Positions 8,466 through 16,293 of a stretch of 64,000 nt of DNA are shown piece by piece. A program made the translations under genes and the position numbers. The notes beneath the pieces were generated by a model, which saw only the letters and a list, made by a program, of their open reading frames with translations, did no database searches and was not told where the DNA came from. Each line of letters begins with the position of its first letter. Positions within the stretch are counted from its first letter, which is position 1. The stretch comes from Caulobacter segnis (lineage in GTDB: Bacteria; Pseudomonadota; Alphaproteobacteria; Caulobacterales; Caulobacteraceae), in the NCBI RefSeq assembly GCF_029543125.1, contig NZ_JARQWW010000007.1, positions 1 to 64,000 of the forward strand. The letters are read 5' to 3'.

Positions 8466-9445
8466 CAGCGCGCGGCCTCCACCTGGACGCCGGCGGCTTC
8501 CAGCCGGCGGCGGGCCTCGGCCACATCGCCGCCGATCAGGGCGACGGTGAGCTGGCCATAGGGTTCGTCGCGGATGCGGTCGATGCGCCCGGACAGAATC
8601 GAATAGTCGACGCCGGTCTCGCGGGCGATGCGGCCCAGGATCGGCTCATAGGTCGAAGCGCCCCGGAAGGTCAGGCGCAGGGCCGAGCCGTCGGCGGGGA
8701 TGGCGTCATCCTCCAGCCCGGCGTCGGCCAGCATGCGGCGGGTGACGGCGTTCTTGGGGTGCAGGAAGACATCGGCCACTTCGCCGGTCTCCACCACTTG
8801 GCCGCGCTCCAGCACCGCCACGCGATGGCAGATGCGGCGGATGACCTCCATCTCGTGCGTGATCAGCACGATGGTCAGGCCGAGTTCGCGGTTCAGGTCG
8901 GCCAGCAGGGCCAGGATCTGGTCGGTGGTCTCGGGGTCGAGGGCGCTGGTCGCCTCGTCGCACAGCAGGACGGACGGGTTGGTGGCCAGGGCGCGGGCGA
9001 TGCCGACGCGCTGCTTCTGGCCGCCGGACAGCTGGGCCGGATACTTGGCGGCATGGTCGGCCAGGCCGACGCGGGCCAGCAGTTCGGCCACCCGGCGGTC
9101 GATCTCGGCCTGGGGCGTCCCCGCCAGCTTCAGCGGGAAGGCGACGTTCTGGGCGACGGTCTTGGATGACAGCAGGTTGAAGTGCTGGAAGATCATGCCG
9201 ATGCGGCGGCGCAGACCGCGCAGCCCGGCGGGGGGCAGGGCGCCCACATCGGCGCCGTCCAGGACCACGCGGCCGTCGGTCGGCTTCTCCAGCCCGTTGA
9301 TCAGCCGGATCAGGGTCGACTTGCCGGCGCCCGATTGACCGATGACGCCGAACACCTCGCCCTGGGCCACGCGCAGGGAGACGCCGTCCAGGGCGGCGCC
9401 GCCGGCCTTGGGATAGATTTTGCGAACCTGCTCGAATTCGATCAC
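8465..9445 (-). CDS. metN: methionine ABC transporter ATP-binding protein MetN
   Basis: The protein has 326 residues. The Walker A motif is [17 protein letters not shown] (about residues 36-52), the Q-loop lies in IFQHFN, the ABC signature is [15 protein letters not shown], the Walker B motif is [13 protein letters not shown] and the switch His is in LITHEM. The C-terminal extension (about 250-326) is the NIL ligand-binding domain of MetN ([21 protein letters not shown]). In this family it binds methionine and inhibits transport when the pool is high. It is the first gene of metN-metI-metQ. A long hairpin covers the Shine-Dalgarno region just upstream. Confidence 0.94.
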   Translation of the reverse strand: MIEFEQVRKIYPKAGGAALDGVSLRVAQGEVFGVIGQSGAGKSTLIRLINGLEKPTDGRVVLDGADVGALPPAGLRGLRRRIGMIFQHFNLLSSKTVAQNVAFPLKLAGTPQAEIDRRVAELLARVGLADHAAKYPAQLSGGQKQRVGIARALATNPSVLLCDEATSALDPETTDQILALLADLNRELGLTIVLITHEMEVIRRICHRVAVLERGQVVETGEVADVFLHPKNAVTRRMLADAGLEDDAIPADGSALRLTFRGASTYEPILGRIARETGVDYSILSGRIDRIRDEPYGQLTVALIGGDVAEARRRLEAAGVQVEAAR

Positions 9446-9458
9446 GGAGTAGAGGAGT

Positions 9459-9500
9459 CCTTGGCGAAGGGGCGGTTCATTAGCCCAACAATCGCCAAGG
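9459..9500 (-). promoter_or_regulatory. leader hairpin upstream of metN
   Basis: A perfect 9-bp inverted repeat, CCTTGGCGA at 9459-9467 and TCGCCAAGG at 9492-9500, encloses 24 nt that can form a second GGGC/GCCC stem. In the metN mRNA the hairpin's 3' arm lies 14-22 nt before the ATG and contains AAGG, the only Shine-Dalgarno-like stretch. The stem could therefore limit translation. It does not fit the SAM-II consensus as I recall it. Confidence 0.4.
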
Positions 9501-9552
9501 CGGCGCTAAAAAATGCGCTTTCGAGCTTATAGAAAGTCTGAGGGCTCCGGAC

Positions 9553-10539
9553 CTACAGCGCGCCGCCGCGACGGGCGCTGAGCTCGCTCATGGCCTTGCG
9601 GGCGGCTTCGGCGGCGGCGGCGTCGCCCTTGCGCTGGGCCTCCAGAAGGTTCGCGGCGGCCTCCATCTCCCGCACCGGGATCAGATGATCGTCGCCCGCC
9701 GCCTGGAAGACGCCGAAGTTGAGGTCGGTCAGGATCTTCCGCTCGCGCTCTGCGTCGGCGTCGTCGCCGACGCCATATCCCAGCAGGAAGGACTTCAGCT
9801 TGGCCTTGATCTCGGGGTCGAGGTCCTTGCGCCAGACGATGGGGTCCTCGGGCAGCTTGGGCGAGGTCCATAGCACCTCGATCTGCTCCAGCACCGCGTC
9901 GGCCTTCGGGTCGTGGCGGCGCTGCATGCGCTCCACGTCGTTGGTGTTGTAGGTGGCGGCGTCGAGCAGGCCGTTGGCCACCGACAGCAGGTTCGCCTCG
10001 TGCTTGGCCGAGCGCAGGTTGGAGAAGCAGGCCTGCGGATCGATGTCGCGCGGCCCGAACAGATAGGTCAGCGGCGCAAGGGTGCCGGAGGTCGACTTGG
10101 CGTCGCCCATGCCGAACGAGTAGCGCTTGCCGCAGGCCAGCAGCTTGTCCAGCGTCACGCCCGAACCGCGCTTGGTGATGATGAGGGCGTTGTAGCCTTC
10201 CTTGCCGCCCGGGTGGGTGGACTTGGCGAACACCTCGCCGCCGCCGCGCCGGACCGCCTCCATCCCGGATTGGTTCGAGAACCAGCCGGCGTCGCTCTGC
10301 TTGAAGCGCATGGCCTCGATCAGGGAGGTGTAGTTGCTGGCGTAGAAGGGCTCGACCTTCAGGCCGGTCTCCTTGGCCATGTCGTCCAGGAACGGCTGCC
10401 ACTTCTCGCTCTGATTGGCCGAGCTCTCGGTGGACAGAATGGAGAAGCGCAGAACCTTCTGCTCCGCCGGCTTCTGCGGGCCGCAAGCCAGCAGGACCAG
10501 GGGCGCGAGCGCCGCGGCAACCAGGCGACGATTGAACAT
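9553..10539 (-). CDS. PhnD-like phosphate/phosphite/phosphonate-binding lipoprotein
   Basis: The protein has 328 residues from the ATG at 10539. The signal sequence ends in a lipobox, APLVLLAC, so it should be a periplasm-facing lipoprotein. The body has the PhnD-family layout: RFSILSTES near the start, then YEPF-like VEPFYASNYTSLIEAMRFKQSDAGWF and FGMGDAKSTSGTLAPLTYLFG, which in relatives forms the oxyanion-binding site through Ser/Thr side chains. No cognate PhnC ATPase or PhnE permease is adjacent. It lies 107 bp upstream of metNIQ on the same strand. It could be an orphan receptor, share a distant permease or have been recruited as a sensor. The ligand is not decidable from sequence alone. 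Confidence 0.82.
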   Translation of the reverse strand: MFNRRLVAAALAPLVLLACGPQKPAEQKVLRFSILSTESSANQSEKWQPFLDDMAKETGLKVEPFYASNYTSLIEAMRFKQSDAGWFSNQSGMEAVRRGGGEVFAKSTHPGGKEGYNALIITKRGSGVTLDKLLACGKRYSFGMGDAKSTSGTLAPLTYLFGPRDIDPQACFSNLRSAKHEANLLSVANGLLDAATYNTNDVERMQRRHDPKADAVLEQIEVLWTSPKLPEDPIVWRKDLDPEIKAKLKSFLLGYGVGDDADAERERKILTDLNFGVFQAAGDDHLIPVREMEAAANLLEAQRKGDAAAAEAARKAMSELSARRGGAL

Positions 10540-10673
10540 GTGACGCTTCCCCCAACGATCAGCGGTCTCGAACCTATGCCGCATTTGTGTCAGCGATCTT
10601 ACAGATTATCCGCGCTTTGGCGGGTGGGATTGATGCTAAGCAAGGCGCCTCTGTTTTGGGGGAGTCCAGTTTC

Positions 10674-11948
10674 ATGCGTCACGCCGTCAGCCGTCTCAGC
10701 CTCATCGCCGCCCTGGCCCTCGCGCCGGGTCTCGCCCTCGCGGCGCCGACCGCCGCCGAGAAGATCGTCGCCAGCGCGCCTTACAAGAGCGCCGTCGCCG
10801 CCCTCGACGCGGACCATGACCGCATCGTCAGCGAGATCATCACCCTGGTCGAGATTCCGGCGCCGCCGTTCAAGGAGGCCGAGCGCGCCAAGGCCTATAT
10901 GGCGATGCTGAAAGAGGCCGGTCTGACCGACGTGGAGATGGACGAGGAAGGCAACGTCATGGGCGTGCGCAAAGGCACGGCCAAGGGCGGCAAGCTGACC
11001 GTCATCGCCGCACACCTCGACACGGTCTTCCCGGAAGGCACGCCGATCAAGGTGAAGCGCGAGGGGACCAAGCTGTCGGCCCCCGGCATCGGCGACGACA
11101 CCCGCAGCCTGGCCGTCCTGCTCGGCTACATCCGCGCCATGGACAAGGCCGGGATCAAGACCAAGAACGACATCCTGTTCGTCGGCAATGTGGGCGAGGA
11201 AGGCCCCGGCGACCTGCGCGGCGTCCGCTACCTGTTCACCAAGGGCAAGTACAAGGACAACATCGGCAGCTTCATCTCCATGGACGGCACCGATCCGTCG
11301 CGGGTGGTGAACGGCGGCGTGGGCTCCAAGCGCTATCGCGTGACCTTCAACGGTCCGGGCGGCCACAGCTACGGCGCCTTCGGCCTGGTGAACCCGATGA
11401 CGGCCATGAGCCAGGCGGTCACCGATTTCTACAAGATCCAGGTTCCGGCCAAGCCGCGCACGACCTACTCGGCCAGTGTCACCGGCGGCGGCACCTCGGT
11501 GAACTCGATCCCGAACAGCGTGTGGATGGAGTTCGACATGCGCTCGGAGAGCCCGGAAGAGCTTGAGAAGCTGCACCAGCAGTTCCTGAAGATCGTTCCG
11601 GCCGCCGTGGAGGGCGAGAACGCCGCCCGCTCCACCCGCGCCGGCAAGATCAGCGCCGACCTGAAGATGATCGGCGACCGTCCGGGCGGCTCCACCAGCG
11701 CCGACACCGCCCTGGTGAAGGCCGCCCAGGACGCCATCCGCGCCAGCGGCATGTCGCCGGAGCTGCAGTTCTCGTCCACCGACGCCAACATGCCGATGAG
11801 CCTCGGCATCCCGGGCATCACCATCGGCTCGGGCGGCACCGCCGGCCGCGCCCACGCCCTGGACGAATGGATCGACGTGGAGAAGGGCTCCAGCCTCAAG
11901 GGCATGAGCACCGGCCTCGCCATCCTGCTGGCGGCGGCCAACCAGTAG
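10674..11948 (+). CDS. secreted M20-family metallopeptidase
   Basis: The start ATG at 10674 follows GGGGGAG, giving 424 residues. A Sec signal peptide (about 1-24, ending ALA) exports it. The M20 di-zinc site is readable: the HLDTVF motif (first His and Asp), the bridging Asp in GIGDDTRS, the Glu pair in GNVGEEGPGD, SMDGTD, and the terminal His in AGRAHALDEW. The dimerisation (lid) domain is inserted at about residues 220-335 with GGHSYG. Such enzymes remove terminal residues from di- and tripeptides (peptidase T/dipeptidase type). It is monocistronic and ends in a GC-rich repeat. Confidence 0.88.
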   Translation: MRHAVSRLSLIAALALAPGLALAAPTAAEKIVASAPYKSAVAALDADHDRIVSEIITLVEIPAPPFKEAERAKAYMAMLKEAGLTDVEMDEEGNVMGVRKGTAKGGKLTVIAAHLDTVFPEGTPIKVKREGTKLSAPGIGDDTRSLAVLLGYIRAMDKAGIKTKNDILFVGNVGEEGPGDLRGVRYLFTKGKYKDNIGSFISMDGTDPSRVVNGGVGSKRYRVTFNGPGGHSYGAFGLVNPMTAMSQAVTDFYKIQVPAKPRTTYSASVTGGGTSVNSIPNSVWMEFDMRSESPEELEKLHQQFLKIVPAAVEGENAARSTRAGKISADLKMIGDRPGGSTSADTALVKAAQDAIRASGMSPELQFSSTDANMPMSLGIPGITIGSGGTAGRAHALDEWIDVEKGSSLKGMSTGLAILLAAANQ

Positions 11949-11950
11949 AG

Positions 11951-12053
11951 CTTCCTTCCCCTTGATGGGGGAAGGGCCGCGGATGGGGGTGGCCGCACGG
12001 AACCGGCCGGCGGTTTCACCCCCACCCAACCCTCCCCCATCGAGGGGGGGCTT
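11951..12053. repeat. GC-rich intergenic inverted repeat, copy 2
   Basis: The element holds nested inverted arms: CCTTGATGGGGGAAGG near its left end, CCCTCCCCCATCGAGG near its right end, and GGATGGGGGTGG facing CACCCCCACCC inside. It lies between the convergent M20 peptidase and anti-sigma genes, where it can serve as a bidirectional terminator. It belongs to the same general class as copies 1 and 3 but its core differs. Confidence 0.65.
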
Positions 12054-12060
12054 TAGGAGA

Positions 12061-12762
12061 CTAAAGCGGCGTCAGGCTGCCGCTGGCCACCACAGGGCCG
12101 GTGGGCTGGCCGGTGGGCGAGCCGCCCAGGGGTTCGGCCGAGACGGCGAGCGTGCCGGTCTGGCTGAGGCCGAAGCGCTCGGTGGGGATCACCAAGACCT
12201 GGCCGGCGCTGATCACGCCCATGGACACCGGCTTGCCGTCGGCCGGCAGCATCCACAGCTCGTGGTCATGGACGCCGTCCGGGCTCACCGCCGCCGGGGC
12301 GATGATCAGCCGTTTGCCGGCCTCGTCATAGGCCACGACGAAGGCGGGCGGGCCGGCCTCCGGCTTCAGGGCGGCCACCGCCATGGGCGTCGGCTTCGGC
12401 TCGGGGACCACTGGCGCGGGCGGCGCGACCGGCGCCGGCGTCGTCACCAGCACCACCAGGCAGGCCGCCGCCGCGGCGACCGAAACGCCCGTGGCCGCGC
12501 GCCACAGATTCAGGTTGTTCCAGATCGTCACCGGCGCGCCCAGGCCCGCCTTGATCCGCATCCAGACGGTGCGCGGCGGACGGACCGGCGTCACCTCGTC
12601 CACCAGCGGCGCCAGGCGGCGGTCCCAATCCGCGACCTCGGCGGCGAAGCCCGGCTCGCGCTCCATGCGGCGGCGGGCGGCGGCGCGTTCGTCCGCGCCC
12701 AGCACGCCCAGGGCGTACTCGGCGGCGGTCATGTCCTGTCCGTCTTCGTGGGCGTCGGTCAT
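12061..12762 (-). CDS. anti-sigma factor, RskA-like
   Basis: The protein has 233 residues starting at ATG 12762, whose ATGA overlaps the sigma-factor stop. The cytoplasmic N-terminus (about 1-75) has the helical zinc-free anti-sigma layout (AEYALGVLGADERAAARRRM ... VADWDRRLAPL). A single membrane helix follows (WRAATGVSVAAAAACLVVLV, about 88-107). After it comes a Pro/Ala-rich linker and a periplasmic C-terminal RskA domain (YDEAGKRLIIAP ... HELWMLPADGKPVSMG). The family holds its ECF sigma factor at the membrane and releases it on regulated proteolysis. The pairing with the gene directly upstream makes the partner clear. Confidence 0.9.
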   Translation of the reverse strand: MTDAHEDGQDMTAAEYALGVLGADERAAARRRMEREPGFAAEVADWDRRLAPLVDEVTPVRPPRTVWMRIKAGLGAPVTIWNNLNLWRAATGVSVAAAAACLVVLVTTPAPVAPPAPVVPEPKPTPMAVAALKPEAGPPAFVVAYDEAGKRLIIAPAAVSPDGVHDHELWMLPADGKPVSMGVISAGQVLVIPTERFGLSQTGTLAVSAEPLGGSPTGQPTGPVVASGSLTPL

Positions 12763-13322
12763 GACTCGAGACACATCCGAAGCTTCATGAGCGACCGGCG
12801 GATCCAGCCCTTCATGGTGCCCAGCGGCACAGCGGCGGCCTTGGACAGCTCCTCATAGGTGCGGCCTTCGAAGAAGGCGGTGCGGATGGCCGAGCGGTGC
12901 TTCTCCTCCAGCTCGTCCAGGCAATGGGAAAGCTGCTGGGCGTCCTGGGTCGCGCTCAGGCCGTCGAAGGCGGAGGGGCTGTCGTCGGAGATCTGCGACG
13001 CCTCGTCGATGGGGCGGGCGTCGCGGCGGCCGGTCACGCGCAGGCGGTCGATGGCGCGGTTGCGGGCGAGGGTCGACAGCCAGGTGATCGGGCTGGCCCG
13101 GTCCGGGTCGAACTGGTCCGCCTTTCGCCAGACGTTGAGATAAACTTCCTGCAGCACGTCCTCGGCCTCGCTCCTGTCGTTCAAGATACGCAGGCAGACG
13201 CCGAATAGTTTGGCCGAGGTGCGATTATAGACGTCTTCGAGGGCGCGCCGGTCGCCGGCGGCGGTGCGCAGCAGGGCGCGGCTCAACTGGGCGCGCTGTT
13301 CGTCCGCCGTGATCACGCTCAT
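12759..13322 (-). CDS. ECF RNA polymerase sigma factor (SigK/RpoE-like)
   Basis: The protein has 187 residues. Region 2 (about 25-95) contains SAKLFGVCLRILNDRSEAEDVLQEVYLNVWRKADQFD, the core-binding and -10 recognition helices. Region 4 (about 130-185) contains AIRTAFFEGRTYEELSKAAAVPLGTMKGWIRRSL, the -35-reading helix-turn-helix. The length is typical of ECF factors. It is translationally coupled to the downstream anti-sigma gene. It lies 60 bp after DUF2177, in line with the CFA-synthase-like gene, so it is probably the third gene of a four-gene operon. If it reads the promoter proposed at 14843-14872, it is autoregulated. No separate copy of that motif was found directly upstream. Confidence 0.93.
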   Translation of the reverse strand: MSVITADEQRAQLSRALLRTAAGDRRALEDVYNRTSAKLFGVCLRILNDRSEAEDVLQEVYLNVWRKADQFDPDRASPITWLSTLARNRAIDRLRVTGRRDARPIDEASQISDDSPSAFDGLSATQDAQQLSHCLDELEEKHRSAIRTAFFEGRTYEELSKAAAVPLGTMKGWIRRSLMKLRMCLES

Positions 13323-13382
13323 GCAACAACCTTGGCCCTTCTAGGAGCCAAGGCGTCGCATGACCCGCGCCGGCTGGCAACG

Positions 13383-13787
13383 TCAGAAACGTTCGGAGAA
13401 ACGTGCCGCTGCGTAACCTGCCAGCGCCGAGCCGCAGGTGAGGACGACGCCCCAGGTCAGGTCGGCGGCGGTGATCTTCCACGACCACACCTTCAACGTC
13501 GCCTGGTTGGTCAGGTCGTAGGTGGCGTAGGCGACGAAGCCCAGCGCCGCGCCCATCAGAGCCGTCCGCGTCGCTGACCCGGCCTTCAGTCCCGGCTCGA
13601 CGGCGAACAGCACGATCCCCGCCAGATAGATCAGGTAGAAGGCCACCGCCGCCGGCATCGACACCTTCTCGGCGAGGATTTCGCCCAGGATCGGCTTGTA
13701 CAGCCGCGGCGTGGCCAGGGTCAGCCAGATGGCGTCCAGCACCACGAAACCGACGCCGGCTCCCAGATAGGCGAAGACATACTGCAC
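13383..13787 (-). CDS. DUF2177 membrane protein
   Basis: The protein has 134 residues from a GTG at 13787, which has an AGGGAG site just upstream and starts 11 nt after the preceding stop. It is a small integral membrane protein with about four hydrophobic segments: YVFAYLGAGVGFVVLDAIWL, the AVAFYLIYLAGIVLFAV segment, ALMGAALGFVAYATYDLTN and WGVVLTCGSALAGYAAA. The conserved WLTLATPRLYKPILG and YATYDLTNQATLKVW motifs mark DUF2177. No function is established. It recurs beside CFA-synthase-like and DUF1365 genes under ECF sigma control in other proteobacteria, which suggests a role in membrane lipid modification. Confidence 0.85.
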   Translation of the reverse strand: MQYVFAYLGAGVGFVVLDAIWLTLATPRLYKPILGEILAEKVSMPAAVAFYLIYLAGIVLFAVEPGLKAGSATRTALMGAALGFVAYATYDLTNQATLKVWSWKITAADLTWGVVLTCGSALAGYAAARFSERF

Positions 13788-13798
13788 CGGCGCTCTCC

Positions 13799-14815
13799 CT
13801 AGGCGGCTTTCAATCGGTAATGGCTGACGCCCCACACGTCTCCGCCGCTGTCGCCGAACAGGCCGGCGGTGGCCATGAAGAACCGCCGCCAGCGGCGCGT
13901 CCACAGCCTGGCGTCGGCGCCATAGACCTCGCGCATCAGACCGGCGATCTCGTCACGATGGGCGTCCATGTTGGCCAGCCAGTCATAGGCGGTGCGCTCA
14001 TAATGCTCGCCGCTCCAGCGCCATTCGGCCTCCACCTCGAACAGGTCGGGGAACTGCCGGATCAGGCCATGGCTGGGCATGACGCCGCCGGTGAAGAAGT
14101 GCTGGGCGATGAAGTCGCTGCGGTCGCTGACCTCGAAGCGATAGGGCGTGGTGGCGTGGGTGAAGACGTGGATGAACATCCGCCCGTCCGCCGCCAGCCA
14201 GCCCTTGGCGCGGGTCAGCAGGGCGCGCCAGTTGGCCATGTGCTCGAACATCTCCACCGAGACGATGCGGTCGAAATACTCGGCGATGTCGAAGTCGTTC
14301 ATGTCGGCGGTGATGACCCGCAGGTTGGTCAGACCCCGCGCCCGCGCCTGGGCCTCGATGTGCTCGCGCTGGGGGCGGGAGTTGGACACGGCGGTGATGC
14401 GTGACGCCGGATACTGCTCGGCCATCCAAAGCGACAGCGAACCCCAGCCGCAACCGAGCTCCAGCACCTGCTGGCCGTCCCGCAGTCCGGCGTGATCGCA
14501 GGTGGCGGCGAGGGCGAACACCTCCGCCTCGGCCAGGGTCGTGACGGCGGCGGGGTAAAGGCAGGAGGAGTACTTCAGGCGCGGCCCCAGCACGCACTCG
14601 AAGAAGCGGGGCGGCAGTTCGTAGTGCTGGGCGTTGGCGGCGTCCGTGTGCTCCGCCACCGGGCGGGCGGCCATTTCGGCGGCGAAGCGGGCGTCGATAT
14701 CAGGACGGTTCTCGGTCGCCAGACCCCGGCGCGCCCCGGCCACCAGGCTGGCGATGGCGGGACGGGTGACGAAGTCGGGGGCGGGCGCGTCCTGAAGGGC
14801 GTTGATCAGATTCAT
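13799..14815 (-). CDS. cyclopropane-fatty-acyl-phospholipid synthase-like methyltransferase
   Basis: The protein has 338 residues. The SAM-binding motif I is VLELGCGWGSLSLWMAEQYP (about residues 118-137). The family motif YSSCLYP (about 81-87), the IVSVEMFEHM segment and the acidic/aromatic C-terminal part are all present. Such enzymes transfer a methylene or methyl group from SAM to a double bond of phospholipid acyl chains at the membrane. Relatives make cyclopropane acids or methylated and furan fatty acids, as UfaM does in Rhodobacter. It is shorter than E. coli Cfa (382 residues) and lacks part of the N-terminal lipid-binding region. It is the first gene of the operon running on into DUF2177 and the sigma/anti-sigma pair. 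Confidence 0.88.
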   Translation of the reverse strand: MNLINALQDAPAPDFVTRPAIASLVAGARRGLATENRPDIDARFAAEMAARPVAEHTDAANAQHYELPPRFFECVLGPRLKYSSCLYPAAVTTLAEAEVFALAATCDHAGLRDGQQVLELGCGWGSLSLWMAEQYPASRITAVSNSRPQREHIEAQARARGLTNLRVITADMNDFDIAEYFDRIVSVEMFEHMANWRALLTRAKGWLAADGRMFIHVFTHATTPYRFEVSDRSDFIAQHFFTGGVMPSHGLIRQFPDLFEVEAEWRWSGEHYERTAYDWLANMDAHRDEIAGLMREVYGADARLWTRRWRRFFMATAGLFGDSGGDVWGVSHYRLKAA

Positions 14816-14842
14816 GCGTCGGCGGTCCTCCGTTCCTGACGG

Positions 14843-14872
14843 CAGCTACGACGCCGCGCGACATTTGGATGC
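14843..14872 (-). promoter_or_regulatory. putative ECF promoter, leftward (CFA-like gene, DUF2177, sigma, anti-sigma)
   Basis: On the minus strand GCATCC (14872-14867) is followed after exactly 17 nt by GTAGCTG (14849-14843). This spacing and layout fit -35 and -10 elements of an ECF promoter. The implied transcript start is about 20-30 nt before the ATG at 14815. The same pair occurs in mirror image for the rightward operon. Confidence 0.65.
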
Positions 14873-14877
14873 GCCGC

Positions 14878-14907
14878 GCATCCGCAATGCTTCACCGCCC
14901 GTAGCTG
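14878..14907 (+). promoter_or_regulatory. putative ECF promoter, rightward (FAD oxidoreductase operon)
   Basis: GCATCC at 14878-14883 is followed after exactly 17 nt by GTAGCTG at 14901-14907. The ATG of the first gene lies 27 nt further on, behind GGAGG. The two -35 elements of this divergent pair are back to back, 5 bp apart. The chance of both hexamer-plus-heptamer pairs at identical spacing in a 119-bp gap is very small, so I read them as the target of the linked ECF sigma factor. Confidence 0.65.
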
Positions 14908-14934
14908 TCCCCGCAGACACCCCTTGGAGGAAGC

Positions 14935-16293
14935 ATGCCGTCAGCCGTCCCGTCCCCTGAACGCCCCCTTCGCATCGCCGTGATTGGGGCGGGCGTATCC
15001 GGCCTGTCGGCGGCTTGGCTGCTGGGATCGCGGCACGAGGTGACGATCTACGAGGCCGCCGACCGCCTGGGCGGCCACGCCAACACGGTCGACGCCCCCC
15101 AGCCCGGCGGCGAGGTGACGGCGGTGGACACCGGCTTCATCGTCTATAACGAGGTCAACTATCCCAATCTGACGGCCCTGTTCGCGCACCTGGGCGTGGC
15201 GACCAAGCACGCCGACATGTCGCTGGCGGTGTCGCTGGACGACGGCGAGATCGAGTACGGCAGCCACAACCTGGCCTCGCTCTTCGCCCGCCCCAGCAGC
15301 CTGGTGCGGCCCCGGTTCTGGGCCATGCTGCGCGACCTGAACCGCTTCTACCGCACCGCGCCGGAGGAGCTGCCGACCCTCGATCCGGTCATCTCCCTCG
15401 GCGAATACCTGCACATGCGCGGCTACTGCGCGGCGGTGCAGGAAGACCACCTGCTGCCCATGGCGGCCGCCATCTGGTCGGCCACCGTGGCCGGGGTGAG
15501 GGAGCATCCGGCGGCGGCCTTCATCCGCTTCTTCCACAATCACGACCTGCTGCGGTTCCTGGGCCGGCGCACCTGGCGCACGGTGCATGGCGGCAGCCGC
15601 GCCTATGTCTCGCGCCTGGCCGAAACCTTCCGGGGCGAGATCCGCACGGGCTGCGGCGTGGCCGCCGTCAGGCGCACAACCGACGGCGTGCAGGTGCGCG
15701 ACGTCCACGGGCAGACGCGGACGTTCGACCACGTAGTGATCGGCGCCCACGCGCCCCAGGCCCTGCGCATGCTGGAGGATGCGTCGGCGGAGGAGCAGGC
15801 GATCCTCGGCGCTTTCCGCTACACCCCCAACGTGGCCGTGCTGCATGGCGACCGCAGCCTGATGCCCCGCCGCCGCGTGGCCTGGGCCAGCTGGAACCAC
15901 ATGGGCTGGCGTGCCGATCCGGCTTCCGGTTCTGTGACCTACTGGATGAACCGGCTGCAGGGACTGCGCCGCTCGACGCCCCTATTCCTGACCCTGAACC
16001 CGCACAAGGCACCGGACCCCGCCACGGTGGTCCGCACGGAACACTACGACCACCCCCACTATGACGCCCGGTCCATGGCGGCGCAGAAGCAGCTCTGGTC
16101 GCTGCAAGGCGTGCGGCGGACCTGGTTCTGCGGCGCCTATTTCGGCTCCGGCTTCCACGAGGATGGATTGCAGGCGGGACTGGCCGTGGCCGAGCAATTG
16201 GGCGGCGTGCGTCGCCCGTGGGAGGTGGCGGATGAGAGCGGCCGCATCTTCCTGAGCGATCCCACTCCGGCTGAGCCCGTCGAGGCGGTGTGA
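14935..16293 (+). CDS. FAD-dependent oxidoreductase (amine-oxidase/desaturase-like)
   Basis: The protein has 452 residues, starting at ATG 14935 behind GGAGG. The N-terminal FAD-binding motif is IAVIGAGVSGLSAAWLL (about residues 14-30), followed by ADRLGGHANTVD and TGFIVYNEVNYPNL. The C-terminal FAD segment is FCGAYFGSGFHEDGLQAGLAVAEQL. This is the NAD(P)-binding/amino-oxidase family that co-occurs with CFA synthase, DUF1365 and DUF2177. In Rhodobacter the equivalent (UfaD) is described as acting on methylated acyl chains in furan-fatty-acid synthesis. Assigning this protein to that reaction is an inference from neighbours. It leads a three-gene coupled operon. Confidence 0.85.
   Translation: MPSAVPSPERPLRIAVIGAGVSGLSAAWLLGSRHEVTIYEAADRLGGHANTVDAPQPGGEVTAVDTGFIVYNEVNYPNLTALFAHLGVATKHADMSLAVSLDDGEIEYGSHNLASLFARPSSLVRPRFWAMLRDLNRFYRTAPEELPTLDPVISLGEYLHMRGYCAAVQEDHLLPMAAAIWSATVAGVREHPAAAFIRFFHNHDLLRFLGRRTWRTVHGGSRAYVSRLAETFRGEIRTGCGVAAVRRTTDGVQVRDVHGQTRTFDHVVIGAHAPQALRMLEDASAEEQAILGAFRYTPNVAVLHGDRSLMPRRRVAWASWNHMGWRADPASGSVTYWMNRLQGLRRSTPLFLTLNPHKAPDPATVVRTEHYDHPHYDARSMAAQKQLWSLQGVRRTWFCGAYFGSGFHEDGLQAGLAVAEQLGGVRRPWEVADESGRIFLSDPTPAEPVEAV

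Noticed and set aside
9446..9552. SAM-II riboswitch before metN
   Set aside because: The stem-loop spacing and loop bases do not match the consensus; only a simple hairpin is supported.
13323..13382. A second ECF promoter directly before the sigma gene
   Set aside because: No GCATCC or GTAGCTG pair is found in this 60-bp gap; the sigma gene is more likely read from the upstream operon promoter.
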